Part shown: positions 11,250 through 21,592 of the stretch, in pieces
How positions within the stretch are numbered: the first letter of the stretch is position 1
Layout: each line of letters starts with the position of its first letter
Assembly: GCA_015956445.1 (NCBI GenBank)
Contig: WIUZ02000007.1
Span: forward strand, 1,550,001-1,614,000
From: Thelephora terrestris
Taxonomy: Eukaryota; Basidiomycota; Agaricomycetes; Thelephorales; Thelephoraceae
Reading direction: 5' to 3'
Length of the DNA: 64,000 bases
Translations under genes and position numbers: made by a program
The notes under the pieces: model-generated
What the model was told of the DNA's origin: nothing
The model's input: only the letters and a program-made list of their open reading frames with translations
Database searches by the model: none

Positions 11250-12290
11250 ATGGCAAAAGGCAAAAGTCGACCTAATTTCACTGGTGTTTCGAGGTTCTTA
11301 GATGCGCTCAAAACCGATACCGAATCTGCACCTCCATCCCAAATATCCGACTCGACCGTGAAGGAGACAGACGACGATAGCCGACCAACGAAAAAGCAGA
11401 AAACGGACGCGCCGAAACTCCTCCCTTCCGATTCCGCGTACCAAAGCTACGATGCTACCGGGCTAGTCCCATTCTACACAGAATTCTCCCAGGTCCCAGA
11501 GGATCTCAAGAAATGTACGTTAGCCTGCAACCCCTCTTCCCGTTCCACAAAATTGCACGTGTATAATGTCATTGACCCAGATTTCTTCCAACGGCGCAGA
11601 TACTTCTCGCTCTACGACAACGGCTGTCTCCTAGATCGCGTCGGGTGGTACAGCATTACCCCAGAACTCATCGCAAACCAAATTGCGGAGAGGTGTCGTT
11701 GTGATACCATCGTGGACGCGTTCTGTGGGGTGGGCGGAAACGCAATCGCGTTTGCCCAGACGTGCGAGCACGTTATTGCGATTGACAACGACGAGACTCG
11801 GTTACGGCTTGCAAGACATAACGCGGCCATTTACGGTGTTGCTGATAGGATTGAGTTCGTGCTCGGGGATTTCATCCAGTTCGCGAAGACACTATTTGGC
11901 AGGGGTGAAACAAGGCAAGGAAGGGCTGTGGACGTCATTTTCCTCAGCCCGCCATGGGGCGGACCATCGTACCTCCACGGAACCATTCAAAACCTCCCAT
12001 CAGACGCCTCTGAACATCCTGAATTCCGACTTTCGGATGTCACGCCCGTCCACGGCTTGGAGTTGTTCAAACTCGCGGAACGCATCACCCCCAACATCGC
12101 CTACTATCTACCACGAAATACCAATCTACAAGACGTCTCTGATCTCGTCACCAACGCTGGAGCATGTAACGCAAAGGGCAAAGAAAAGGCACGGATGGTG
12201 GAGGTTGAAGAGGAATGGATGGGGGAGAAATTGAAGGCTTTGACCTGTTATTTCGGTGGGCTGGCGCGGGGACAAGAGGACTTGTTCTAG
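11250..12290 (+). CDS. TGS1: Trimethylguanosine synthase (snRNA/snoRNA cap hypermethylase)
   Basis: Single exon, 346 residues. The start was chosen at MAKGKSRPNFTG, which has a good ATG context; the frame stays open further upstream to 11127. TGS1 adds two methyl groups from S-adenosylmethionine to the m7G cap of snRNAs and snoRNAs in the nucleus. Visible family features are YFSLYDNGCLLDRVGWYSITPE (abbreviated here as the block at about residues 120-142), the SAM-binding DAFCGVGGNAIAFA near 155-170, the acidic strand VIAIDND, and the catalytic LSPPWGGPSY near 232. The N-terminal 70 residues are charged and probably disordered. The length fits fungal TGS1, which lacks the long metazoan N-terminus. 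No breaks are seen. Confidence 0.93.
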   Translation: MAKGKSRPNFTGVSRFLDALKTDTESAPPSQISDSTVKETDDDSRPTKKQKTDAPKLLPSDSAYQSYDATGLVPFYTEFSQVPEDLKKCTLACNPSSRSTKLHVYNVIDPDFFQRRRYFSLYDNGCLLDRVGWYSITPELIANQIAERCRCDTIVDAFCGVGGNAIAFAQTCEHVIAIDNDETRLRLARHNAAIYGVADRIEFVLGDFIQFAKTLFGRGETRQGRAVDVIFLSPPWGGPSYLHGTIQNLPSDASEHPEFRLSDVTPVHGLELFKLAERITPNIAYYLPRNTNLQDVSDLVTNAGACNAKGKEKARMVEVEEEWMGEKLKALTCYFGGLARGQEDLF

Positions 12291-13944
12291 CTCGCATCAT
12301 TTAACGTTTTTTTACCGCGACGAAAACAAACCAGTCCCCCGATGTTTAGATACTTAAGAGGATCAAGATCAACAACAATTATCACCGCAGGCGTGGACCG
12401 AGCACCGTGGGACGTCGGAGAAAACTTAGCACCGGTTCCGGGTGGAAAGTCACCCTCAGGGTCGTTGCTCTCCTTTTTCTCACCTGATCCCGTAACCACT
12501 CGACGCCGGAGTCCCACTCACCGATTGTGGTGTTGACCCTCTTGATCAAGATCAGATACCATCCCGGGCAACTTCAGGACTTGAGCTGACCAACACCAGT
12601 TCGTACTTCCCCCACGTAACGACACCTCTTCCAGAAGTGCCGTGGGGATGTCAAGTCGTTGTAAAGATCGCTGAGGTGGCGGGAGCGAAGCAAGATCCTT
12701 ACAATCGACGGCTTCTCAGCACATTCTTCAAACCCCCTGCAACGAGACGGAAAGTACGAGCTGGTGATGGTGGAGGGAGAGGTGACGAGTCGGAGTTTGA
12801 AGTACCTGAATTTTCAGGGGCCGCAGGGATCGTAAGCACGCGTTCCCCCAACACGCCCGGGTGCCAAGTTGTTCTCCGCTATCGTCTGCAAGGCCCTCCT
12901 CGTTTGCCTCAGCGAAAGCGGTGGGTCTGTCCTTGTACATCATGGTCACACACACACCATGCTTATATCGTCGGCCTTGCTCGCCCCTTCCAGCTCGTTT
13001 CGATAACGGTGGGCTCGCACGACGGGTTGCTTGGTCCGGATAACGCCCTGATTACCCCCAGCAGCTTGGAACTTCGATTCTCGGGACTCTGTCGGTCACG
13101 GGCTTCTCAATGCAACACAAACCAGTCGGTTTTTTCTGTAAATTCTGCCTGATCGTTCTCGCTCCCGGGATCGTCCTGAACAACATTCCAGCCACGTACT
13201 CTATCGCTCTCAAGCAACCCATCAGCCCTTCACTTGCGTCGGCAGAACCGTTGTTATGTTGTACTCGCAATCGTTGGCATCGACCACTTCGCAAGCTAGT
13301 TAGCCACGTTGGCAGCTCTGCTCAACTGGCTCTTCATTCAATGCACGGTCACAATCGAAGAACATCTAATCTTCCGTCAGGGAGACTAGAAAGGAGGTAA
13401 GTTGGTGTGGCGGGTGCGGCGCTTTATATCTGGAACACTGGCTTCAGTGCCCGGATTCAAATCGTACTTGCTGTGGATGTCTCGAGCGTGGTCACAATAC
13501 CAAACCCAGGTTCGGAAGAGATGTTGTGTCTGACCCGGCTGCAGTGTTTCCAGGCATCGTCTACCCAGCTGCACTGTTGATTGGGAAGAAGCTCGGCAGA
13601 TGATATCGAGAAAACGCCCTCTTCAGGTTCCACCGGCTTTGACCGAATATCCGAGGTCGCAGCTACTCGCCAGATGGTCGTCACACTGTTATCATTTGGT
13701 TCAGGGGAATGGGTACAAAGCTACGTTGGTAAATTACCTTGTAGTTACACGCTAAAAAACATGGGTCGAGTCCTCACCGGCTAGCTACGAAATATAAGAA
13801 CGGTGCATCTTCGCCTGTGACATCATCTTGGGCTTCGTCCGGCAGAGCGGTAGGATCAAGAGGAAGATAGCTAAAGGCGCACATACGAAAGTAGCAAATT
13901 AGCACACGCGGAGAAGCATGACGAGGGGCTACGCGACAAGCGTT
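12291..13944. other. Intergenic, no gene supported
   Basis: The frames here are short, overlapping and without a recognisable domain or convincing splice pattern. The stretch lies between TGS1 and the promoter block of BTB-1. Confidence 0.45.
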
Positions 13945-13950
13945 CTCTTG

Positions 13951-14087
13951 CCCGGCATCTTCCGCAAAATCCCAACCCTAACCCCGAGCCATCTCCCACC
14001 CGTGTACATTCCATCTGAATGACCAGATTGCGTTAGCTTGGGCGTCTGGGTCCCCTGTAGGCTGAAGCGCTGATGTGTCATATAAAT
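13951..14087 (+). promoter_or_regulatory. BTB-1 upstream block and TATA box
   Basis: CCCGGCATCTTCCGC at 13951 matches the block found upstream of most BTB copies. TATAAAT at 14081-14087 lies 50 bases before the ATG. The second half of the block, the TTC/GAA part, is not evident here. Confidence 0.55.
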
Positions 14088-14130
14088 ACCGCGGATCAGA
14101 AAGTGTGGCGCCCCAGACCATCTGCAGGAC

Positions 14131-16533
14131 ATGGTGACTACTGTTGCTCTTCGCGAGGCCTTGAACGAAGGAATCTCCTCCGGGAGCTTCATCGATACAA
14201 AGATCATTTTGTACTCGTATAGGGATTTCTCCGGTCGCGTCTGCAGGCCAAAGGCGCTCTACGCCAACAGTCACGTCCTGAAGACAGTCCCGTATTTTAA
14301 CGATTGTGAGTGCACCGCCACGCTCGATGCTTTTGGATGAAGTTCACAGCGATGATCTGAAGTGCTCTTCGGGGATTTTGCTGAGTCCCAGTCGAAAGAA
14401 TTCGAGGAAGCTATTGACGAAGATGGATCTACGGAAGACTATGAGTATCTGTCTGACAGCGACCTTGAGGACGACGAAGACGAGAAGATCCTGTCGGGAA
14501 TGGAATCAACGCCTCATACGCTCGACGCACCTGCGTCTGTGGGTGAGGAAAAAGCTGTTCCTGAGGACTACAGGGAGAGGATCGAAAAGGGGAAGGTTGT
14601 TAAAATCCCGGACATTGCGTTCTTGACGTGAGTGGAATCTCGTAATCTCTCGGCTTTTGGCTAATGCCATCAATATCACAGGTTCCAGGCCTTTTTGGTG
14701 TATCTCTACACGTCCAAAATATGGTTCGCGCCATTTGGATCGGAGGAGAACCGCAGATCGCGGAGTGTAGAAATCATTGACCCGGGTACGTTCCCTCGAG
14801 CGTCGCCAAAGTCCATCTATCGACTTGCGGATAAGGTCTGTCGCGGATCTTCAAAATTGACCCAGCGAACCTGGCAGCTGACAAAGCCCCGACACGTTCA
14901 CAACAGTACGATGTCCCCGAGTTGAAAGCTCTCGCACTTAATCACATCCGTCACCAACTGACAAAGTGTGACATCGTCGAAGAGACTTTCAGCAGGTTTG
15001 CGTCCCGGTGAGCAAGACACGTCATGATCGTTGACCGTATGCTGACGAAAGATGTAGATTTGACGAAGTCAGGAGCCTATACCTCGAGCAACTCGCGCTT
15101 GTCTGGATGGAAGACTCGAAGACGGAAGTGACGCGTGCCAGTGTTGACCAGAAGATTGACAGCTTTGTCGAAGGGGGTCTCGAGCACGCTTCGGAAACTA
15201 TCGTCGCTTTATTGGAGATTGCAAGTAAGGATGATGATATCGGATCCCCTGTGAATACTTCGCCCGATGTACGCTCAACTTGGCTTTTCATTCTTCCCGG
15301 AGTCACGCTAAAGTGTTTCATTTACGCCAGCAGGACACGCCAGATTCCTGCTGGACGTCTGTAGAGGAGGCGTTCCTCATATCGATCCGAGAAGGGGTGT
15401 TTTTCGACAGGAAGTATTTGGCTAGGCATTATAAGGCCGGTGACTTGTTCAAACCAGTTTACTTTTCGGGGAAAATCATGGACGACAAAGCGCAGCAACT
15501 GAAAAAACGTGCGTTGAGGCTCATCTTTTGGTATGGCGATCTGTTAAACATTCCTAGTGGTAAAATACTTCAAGGGTAGAAATCCTCCCGTGGACGATCT
15601 TGGGGTAGATGCGACTGTCGAGAGCGACTGCGAAGGAGACTCACAAGGAACCGAGAGTGAACCACTAAATGAAGAGAAAACCCGTGCGTTTCTTACCACA
15701 GGGTCATTTTCAGCGTACGTCGATTCCCATGCCGTGCCTTTGTCTCACGAGAAGTGACCGATCATCCAGCTGGAAATCCCTTTTCTTCTACTGCTGCACG
15801 GATACAATCTCGTTTGCCCCCCTCAAATCGCAAGGCATAGACTCTCGCTTGGATTATATCCGCCAAAATACGATAGCGGCAGTGCCTTCCCCTTGCTCCC
15901 CGAAGAGCGTATACGTTCTGGCGAATTTGGTGGGTCGTCCGTCACCTCAGAGTTTGGGATGAAACCAATGCATTGGAATCCAGCTAGGAATCCAACAACT
16001 CTGTAGCGTTGCCCTTTCGGACATTAAAAGCAAAGTGACTGCGGAAAATGTCGTCAATGAGATTTTCTCGCGGGTCACTGCCAGGTGAGTTCTGTGTGGT
16101 TTTCCTCCGACTGTATGGTCAACCGTTGGGGCTGACGTGCCCGCCCAGCCAAGAGGAGGTTATGGGAATGGAATGGGAGCTCCTGATTCCCAAATTGGGT
16201 GACCCCGAGAAGCTTGCTCTTGTGAAAGAGAACGTCGGGCTCATCTCTTCCGGGTCTTCCTCCCACTGCGCTGACACACTGAAACTTGGGTTGAAAAAGG
16301 CCTTTGAGCTCAAGAAAGAAAAGAGAGAGCGCCCTGTGAAGTTGCGATGCTCCAATTCCAATTGTGCACGTCACCAGGACCATCCCCCGTACTCGTCCAC
16401 TGCGATGAACAGCCCCTTCTGTCAACATTGCTTCTACTCATGGGGTAATTACTATCTTCAATGCGTTAGTTGCGGGTGGGACAGGACAGGGAGCTATTCG
16501 TCGTGCCAAGGTTGTGGAAGGAGGTTCATATAG
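14131..16533 (+). CDS. BTB-1: double BTB/BACK-like protein with zinc-ribbon tail
   Basis: Ten exons in frame: 14131-14305, 14363-14627, 14682-14835, 14907-15007, 15058-15268, 15331-15508, 15558-15714, 15770-15929, 15984-16084 and 16149-16533, giving about 628 residues. Half 1 (1-300) has the BTB pattern: VDTKII-like start, LLFGDFAESQSK, an acidic insert (DSDLEDDEDE), FQAFLVYLYTSK, PSPKSIYRLADK, then a helical BACK-like part. Half 2 (300-560) repeats the same order: FFDRKYLARH, an acidic stretch, WKSLFFYCCTD, CSPKSVYVLANL and a helical part. The tail from about residue 565 has four cysteine pairs (RCSNSNC, FCQHC, QCVSC, SCQGC), probably binding two zinc ions. The family role is unproven; BTB proteins often act as cullin-3 adaptors or transcriptional scaffolds. 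First of four tandem copies, same strand. Confidence 0.85.
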
Positions 16534-18254
16534 GTGGGCGGGACAATACGGCTGTACGATACGTCTTACCCATATAAGCGCAGATGGAACTGTCTTCGAC
16601 TTACTATTCGTTCTGTGGACAATACAGTGCTTGCATCAAGTACAAAGACTGGTGCATCTTTCCCACTGCGATCCGCATCATCATTATATCATGATCGCTC
16701 GATCTAATGAGGTGAAGTTGGTTGCCAGTCAAGTGCAAGCAGACGGTTTCGCGTTCAATGCGGATGACCTGCGAGACTGAAGACTTCACCGTCGGCGGTC
16801 GATATCCAACCCATTATCTGCATATTCCGATACCGAAGAGCAACCGCACTACAGCATTCCGTTGATCTCTTTGGGAAAGCGTGTGAGTTAACTGCGCGAA
16901 GGCCTTGCAACCTCAGCATCGGGGTTGACCAGCTCAGCATCTCTGGCAGACGATCCCCGAGTACATCTTGGATGATGTTGTTGTCATGTCAAAGGTTCCG
17001 GTGAGCATCAATGAACTGTCGAACCCCACTCTGCGCCGGTCACATCCACCGTTGGACACGCACACGCTTCTGAGCCACCATCCGTAGGATCCGTTCTCTC
17101 CTCCGCCATAATATGACCCGGATGACAAGCTACGCCGGTGCCCACCTCTGTTCTATCCCGGTGTTCCCCTCGCCACCGAGGAAGCCTGTGTCAGTTCTTC
17201 AGGTGCCTCGGCTTGTCTGTCAGGAGTGGTAGCCACCGTATGTATCACGCGGTCGCACGTCACCTTTCTCAAACCTGCGATTCCACCGGATTCCTTGTAT
17301 CTCCACACAACCTAGGTGTGTGGTTCCGGAGGGCTGCCTCGGTATCCAACTACCGAATCACCCGGCGGGAACTGGCCTACAGCGAACTCCTTACGGTTAT
17401 GGCTGGAGCGCCTAAGGAAACGTTTGGTGGGAATAAGTTTGGCAGTCTTGGCGAAGAGAGGAACGATAAAAGCAAAAAGACTTATTCCTTTGTGAACCGA
17501 CGGTAGGTCAGCACACGTCTCTCTTTCGAAAACACCATCACCTCTTCACTTCGGCCGCACCTCAATCGCTCTCGTTTTCTTTCTCGAAGATTCAAACAAA
17601 ATCTTCACACTACGCTGGGAAACCAGCATAGGTCACGGGAACGGGTTTCCGAGCCAGCTACGTCAGATCCCGGATTCAATATCCCGAGGCCTGGGAGCCT
17701 TTCGGGGCTTTCGCCCGACACTTCCACTCATTGCCTTCATCATACCCGTAACTAAAGCTACTTCAAATATATGATATTTGATGGTTTATCACGATAGAAC
17801 CGCAGGACACAAAGATTGAATAGTGGCCTGAACATTCGTTCTATCACGGTCGGGGGGATCTCAAGCTGTGAAACTGCTTCAGGTCTTGCTACCTGGCAAC
17901 AGTGTCGATCGGGCCGTTTCCACTCAAACCGGTGTGGATGCACAACTAGGATGGAACACATGACCATGAGGAGTAGAGATTTCCCCTCATCTGGGCCACA
18001 GCGTGGCGAGGAGATCACGGGATGAATGAAACTGACAGCCGGGGGGACATTGTATGGCGAGTTTTTGGTTCTAGAATGCTTACGATAGTCTGATACTTTG
18101 AGACGAGGAAGATATGTTTGCGAATTGGGTCGACGAATTCTATTCCACGGAATCCTAGCGAGTGGTGCCTGTAACCTGTGGGTGGAGAGCGAGGACGCAA
18201 TATGGTATTGTGGTCGTGAGATTACGAGATCTAGAACCGGTAGCTCGCCCGCCG
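16534..18254. other. Spacer with a possible F-box gene relic
   Basis: Around 16945-17000 a plus frame reads IPEYILDDVVVMSKVP, which is F-box-like. Sequence at 17205-17290 resembles 52530-52620, upstream of BTB-6, where an F-box/LRR-like stretch is also readable. Both are interrupted and I treat them as decayed. The rest shows no gene. Confidence 0.25.
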
Positions 18255-18467
18255 CACGGCATCTTCCGCGCACCTGGACCCCGCCGCACTTTTCGAGAAG
18301 CACTCACATGATGACGCTACGACGGCACTACATATCTCGGACAGTCGACACTGGAACAATAGTCGTGAATTCACTGGTGTCTAGGCCTCAGATAATTGTT
18401 CGTAATGTCCGGTGTCTCCGGTACGTTTTTTATATAGCGCGGACGGGTTCACGGTGTTGTATAAATA
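18255..18467 (+). promoter_or_regulatory. BTB-2 upstream block and TATA box
   Basis: The conserved block begins CACGGCATCTTCCGCG at 18255 and ends with CTTTTCGAGAAGCAC near 18303, which contains TTCnnGAA. TATAAATA at 18460-18467 lies about 45 bases before the ATG. Confidence 0.65.
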
Positions 18468-18508
18468 CGGCCCATATAGGGCGACGGTTAGTGTAACCCC
18501 CTCAAAAC

Positions 18509-20876
18509 ATGGCTTTGACAACCGCTCTTCGCGAAGCTTTGAACGAAGGAATATCCTCCGGGAGCTTTGTCGACACGAAGATCATCTTGTACTCACATAG
18601 GGATTCTTCCGGTCGCGCATGCAAGCCGAAGGCACTTTACGCCAACAGTCACATCCTGAAGACGGTTCCATACTTTGACGACCGTGAGTGTACAACCACG
18701 TTCGTTGCTGCTGAATGAGCTTCACAGCGCCGTTTTGAAGTGCTCTTCGGGGACTTTGCTGAGGCCCAGTCGAAGGATTTTAAGGAGGCTATTGACGAAG
18801 AAGAATACGCGGAGGACTATGGGTATTCGTCTGATAGTGACCTTGAGGACGACGAAGACAAGGACGCCATCTGTTCGCGCGGTCCGGAAGTAACTATTGG
18901 CGGGGACAAGATCGCTACTAAGGCCGAGGACTACAAGGAGCAGGTTGAAAAGGGAAAGGTTGTTAAAATCCCGGACATCGCGTTCTTGACGTGAGTGCAA
19001 TCTAATGACCTCTCTCGGCTTTTTGCTAATGCCATCACAGGTTCCAGGCTTTCTTGATGTACCTCTACACATGTGAAATAGGGTTCGCGCCATTTGGATC
19101 GGAGAAGAACCGCAGATCGCGGAGTGTAACGATAAATAACCTCTCTTATGATGATGAGGTCTCTCCACCGTCGCCGAAGTCTATCTACCGACTTGCGGAT
19201 AAGGTCTGTAACAAATCTTCGAAATTGGCCCAGCGCACCCGGCACCTGACAAGGATTTATCACATTTACAACAGTATGATGTCCCCGAGTTGAAGACTCT
19301 TGCAATTGATCGCATCCGTCACCAATTGGAAGAGTGCGACATCGTTGAAGAGACTTTCAGCAGATTTGCATCCCAGTGAGTAGGACACGTCATAGATCTT
19401 GACTGTATGTGACAAAGGTGCAGATTCGATGAAGTCAGGAATCTATACCTCGAACAACTCGTGTGTGTGTGGGTGAGGGACTCAACAGCGGAAACAACTC
19501 GTGCTAGTGTCAACCAGAAGATCGATGTCTTTGTTGAAGGGGGCCTCGAGCACGCTTCGGAAATTATTCTCGCGTTGTTGGAGATCGTAAATAAGGCCCC
19601 GCCCCCTCCGCCACCCATTCCAGCTGTACGCTCATCCTGGTGTTGCCTTCTTTCCGGGGTTGTGCTGAAGTGTTTATTCCATCCCCAGGCCGGTCCCTCG
19701 TGCATCCCTGAACGGTCACCTGCGAATGCGGCTCTTATTAAATCGATCCGAGAAGGGGTATTTTTCGACAGGGAGTATTGGGCTAGGCACTCCAGCACTG
19801 GTGACTTGTTCAAGCCGGTTTACTTTTCAAGCGCGATTATGAACGACAAGGCGCAGCAATTGGAAATACGTATGTCAAAACTCATCTCTTGCCGTGGCGA
19901 TGTGTTGAGTCTCCCTAGTGGTAAAGTACGTCAAGGGTAGAAACCCTCCCATGGACGATCTTGGGGGGGATGTGACTGTTGAGAGTGACTGTGAAGGAGA
20001 CTCGCAAGGAGCCGAAAATGAACCACAGGAGGAGCAAACTCATGCATTCCTTACCACGGGGTCATTCTCAGCGTAGGTCAAATTCCGTACCACGCCCGCG
20101 TTTCGAGAGAAGTGACAGATCACCCAGTTGGAAATCTCTTTTCTTCTATCTTTGCACGGGTGCAATCTCGTTCGCCCCCCTCAAATCCCAAGGAATAGTC
20201 TCTCGCTCGGATCACATTCGCCAAAAGACGATAGCGGCGGCGCCTCCCCCTTGCTCGCCGAAGAGCATATACCTTTTGGCGAATTTGGTGGGTCAGCCAT
20301 CACCTGAAAGTTCGCGGGGTCGAACTCACGCGTTAAATTCAAGCTAGGAATTCAGCCTCTGTGCACAATTGCCTTTGCGGACATTAAAAGTAAAGTGACT
20401 TTGGGAAATGTCGTGGATGAAATCTTTTCGCGGGTCACAGCCGGGTGAGTTCCACGGTTTTCTCCATTTGCGTGGCCAAGTGTTAAGGACTGACGTGCTC
20501 GCTCAGTCAAAAGGAGATTATGGAGATGGAATGGGATCTCCTGATTCCCAACTTGAAAGACCCTGAGACGTTTGCTCTTGTGAAAGAAAATGTCGGGCTC
20601 ATCTCTTCTGGGTCTTCCTCTCACTGTGCCGACACCCTGAAACTTGGGTTAAAAAAGGTCATCGAGCTCGAGAAAGAAAAGAGAGAGTCTCCCGGTGTGA
20701 ACTTGCGATGTTCCAATTCATTTTGTTCGTGGCGTGGCAACCTTCCATCAGTCTTTTATTGCCAAGCATGTTTCAACATGCGCCGGGGTACTCACTATCT
20801 TCAATGCGCTGGATGTGGGTACGTCAGGACGGGGTACTGTACCTCCTGCCAAGGTTGTGGAAAGAAATTCATATAG
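18509..20876 (+). CDS. BTB-2: double BTB/BACK-like protein with zinc-ribbon tail
   Basis: Second tandem copy with the ten-exon plan of BTB-1; the last exon is 20507-20876. All splice sites can be placed at the same positions and the frame is open throughout. Half 1 includes LLFGDFAEAQSK, FQAFLMYLYTCE and PSPKSIYRLADK; half 2 includes WKSLFFYLCTG and CSPKSIYLLANL. The tail keeps all four cysteine pairs (RCSNSFC, YCQAC, QCAGC, SCQGC). The only oddity is a run of seven prolines (about 19595-19615) in the loop between the two halves. It looks functional. Confidence 0.83.
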
Positions 20877-21431
20877 ATGGACGGGTCAATACAGCTGGTC
20901 GGTATGTCTTGCTTACTTAGTATACATGTAGATGGCACTGCTACCCGTTTTGCGCATGATTTATCGGCAGAACGGTCACATGGAGTTGATCAATCCGAGA
21001 TCACCAGAACCGGTTGGCGGTAGCATGTGCAAGTAGACGATTTTGCGTTCAGGGTGCCAGCCAGCCGCTGATCAATGTCATTCACAAGAGGTCCGATTTG
21101 GATTCTGAAGGCGGTCTTGCTACGATCTGGTGGCCCTGCTTGTTAATCTACGAAGCTTACACCAAATTTGTGGCAAAAGTGGCTCAGGAATCATCCAGAG
21201 TAGCTGCATCAGTTGTCTCGTTCATCTCGCCTTTCCTTGAGCTTCTGCAGCGCTTTGGCGGGGAAGAGGCCATGGGACGGTAGCGTGATCCGAACGTAAA
21301 CTGCACCAACGTTAAGCTCAAGAGACCTGCTTAGGTCTCATGTAACCGAAAAATACAATCAGAATATGCCACCAAATTTCCCCGAGGAGAGTGTCAGGGC
21401 AAAGCTCGATTTGTTGCTGCCACGCTCCCCC

Positions 21432-21554
21432 ACTCGGCATCTTCCGCACATACAGCCTGGGCCATCCGCGTCATCCATCTGAACAACCCAGTCTGACTCT
21501 GAGTCTGGGTCCCGGATATCTCATGTGATCCACTTTCATTTCGGTCGTATAAAT
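21432..21554 (+). promoter_or_regulatory. BTB-3 upstream block and TATA box
   Basis: CACTCGGCATCTTCCGCAC starts near 21431, the first half of the conserved block. TATAAAT is at 21548-21554, 39 bases before the ATG at 21593. The TTC/GAA half is not evident. Confidence 0.55.
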
Positions 21555-21592
21555 GCCACTGATGACGAAGCCCGCTCGAACAATCTGCAGAC

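Noticed and set aside
12637-13152. 171-codon plus frame
   Set aside because: No domain, no splice support, and an overlapping opposite-strand frame of similar quality.
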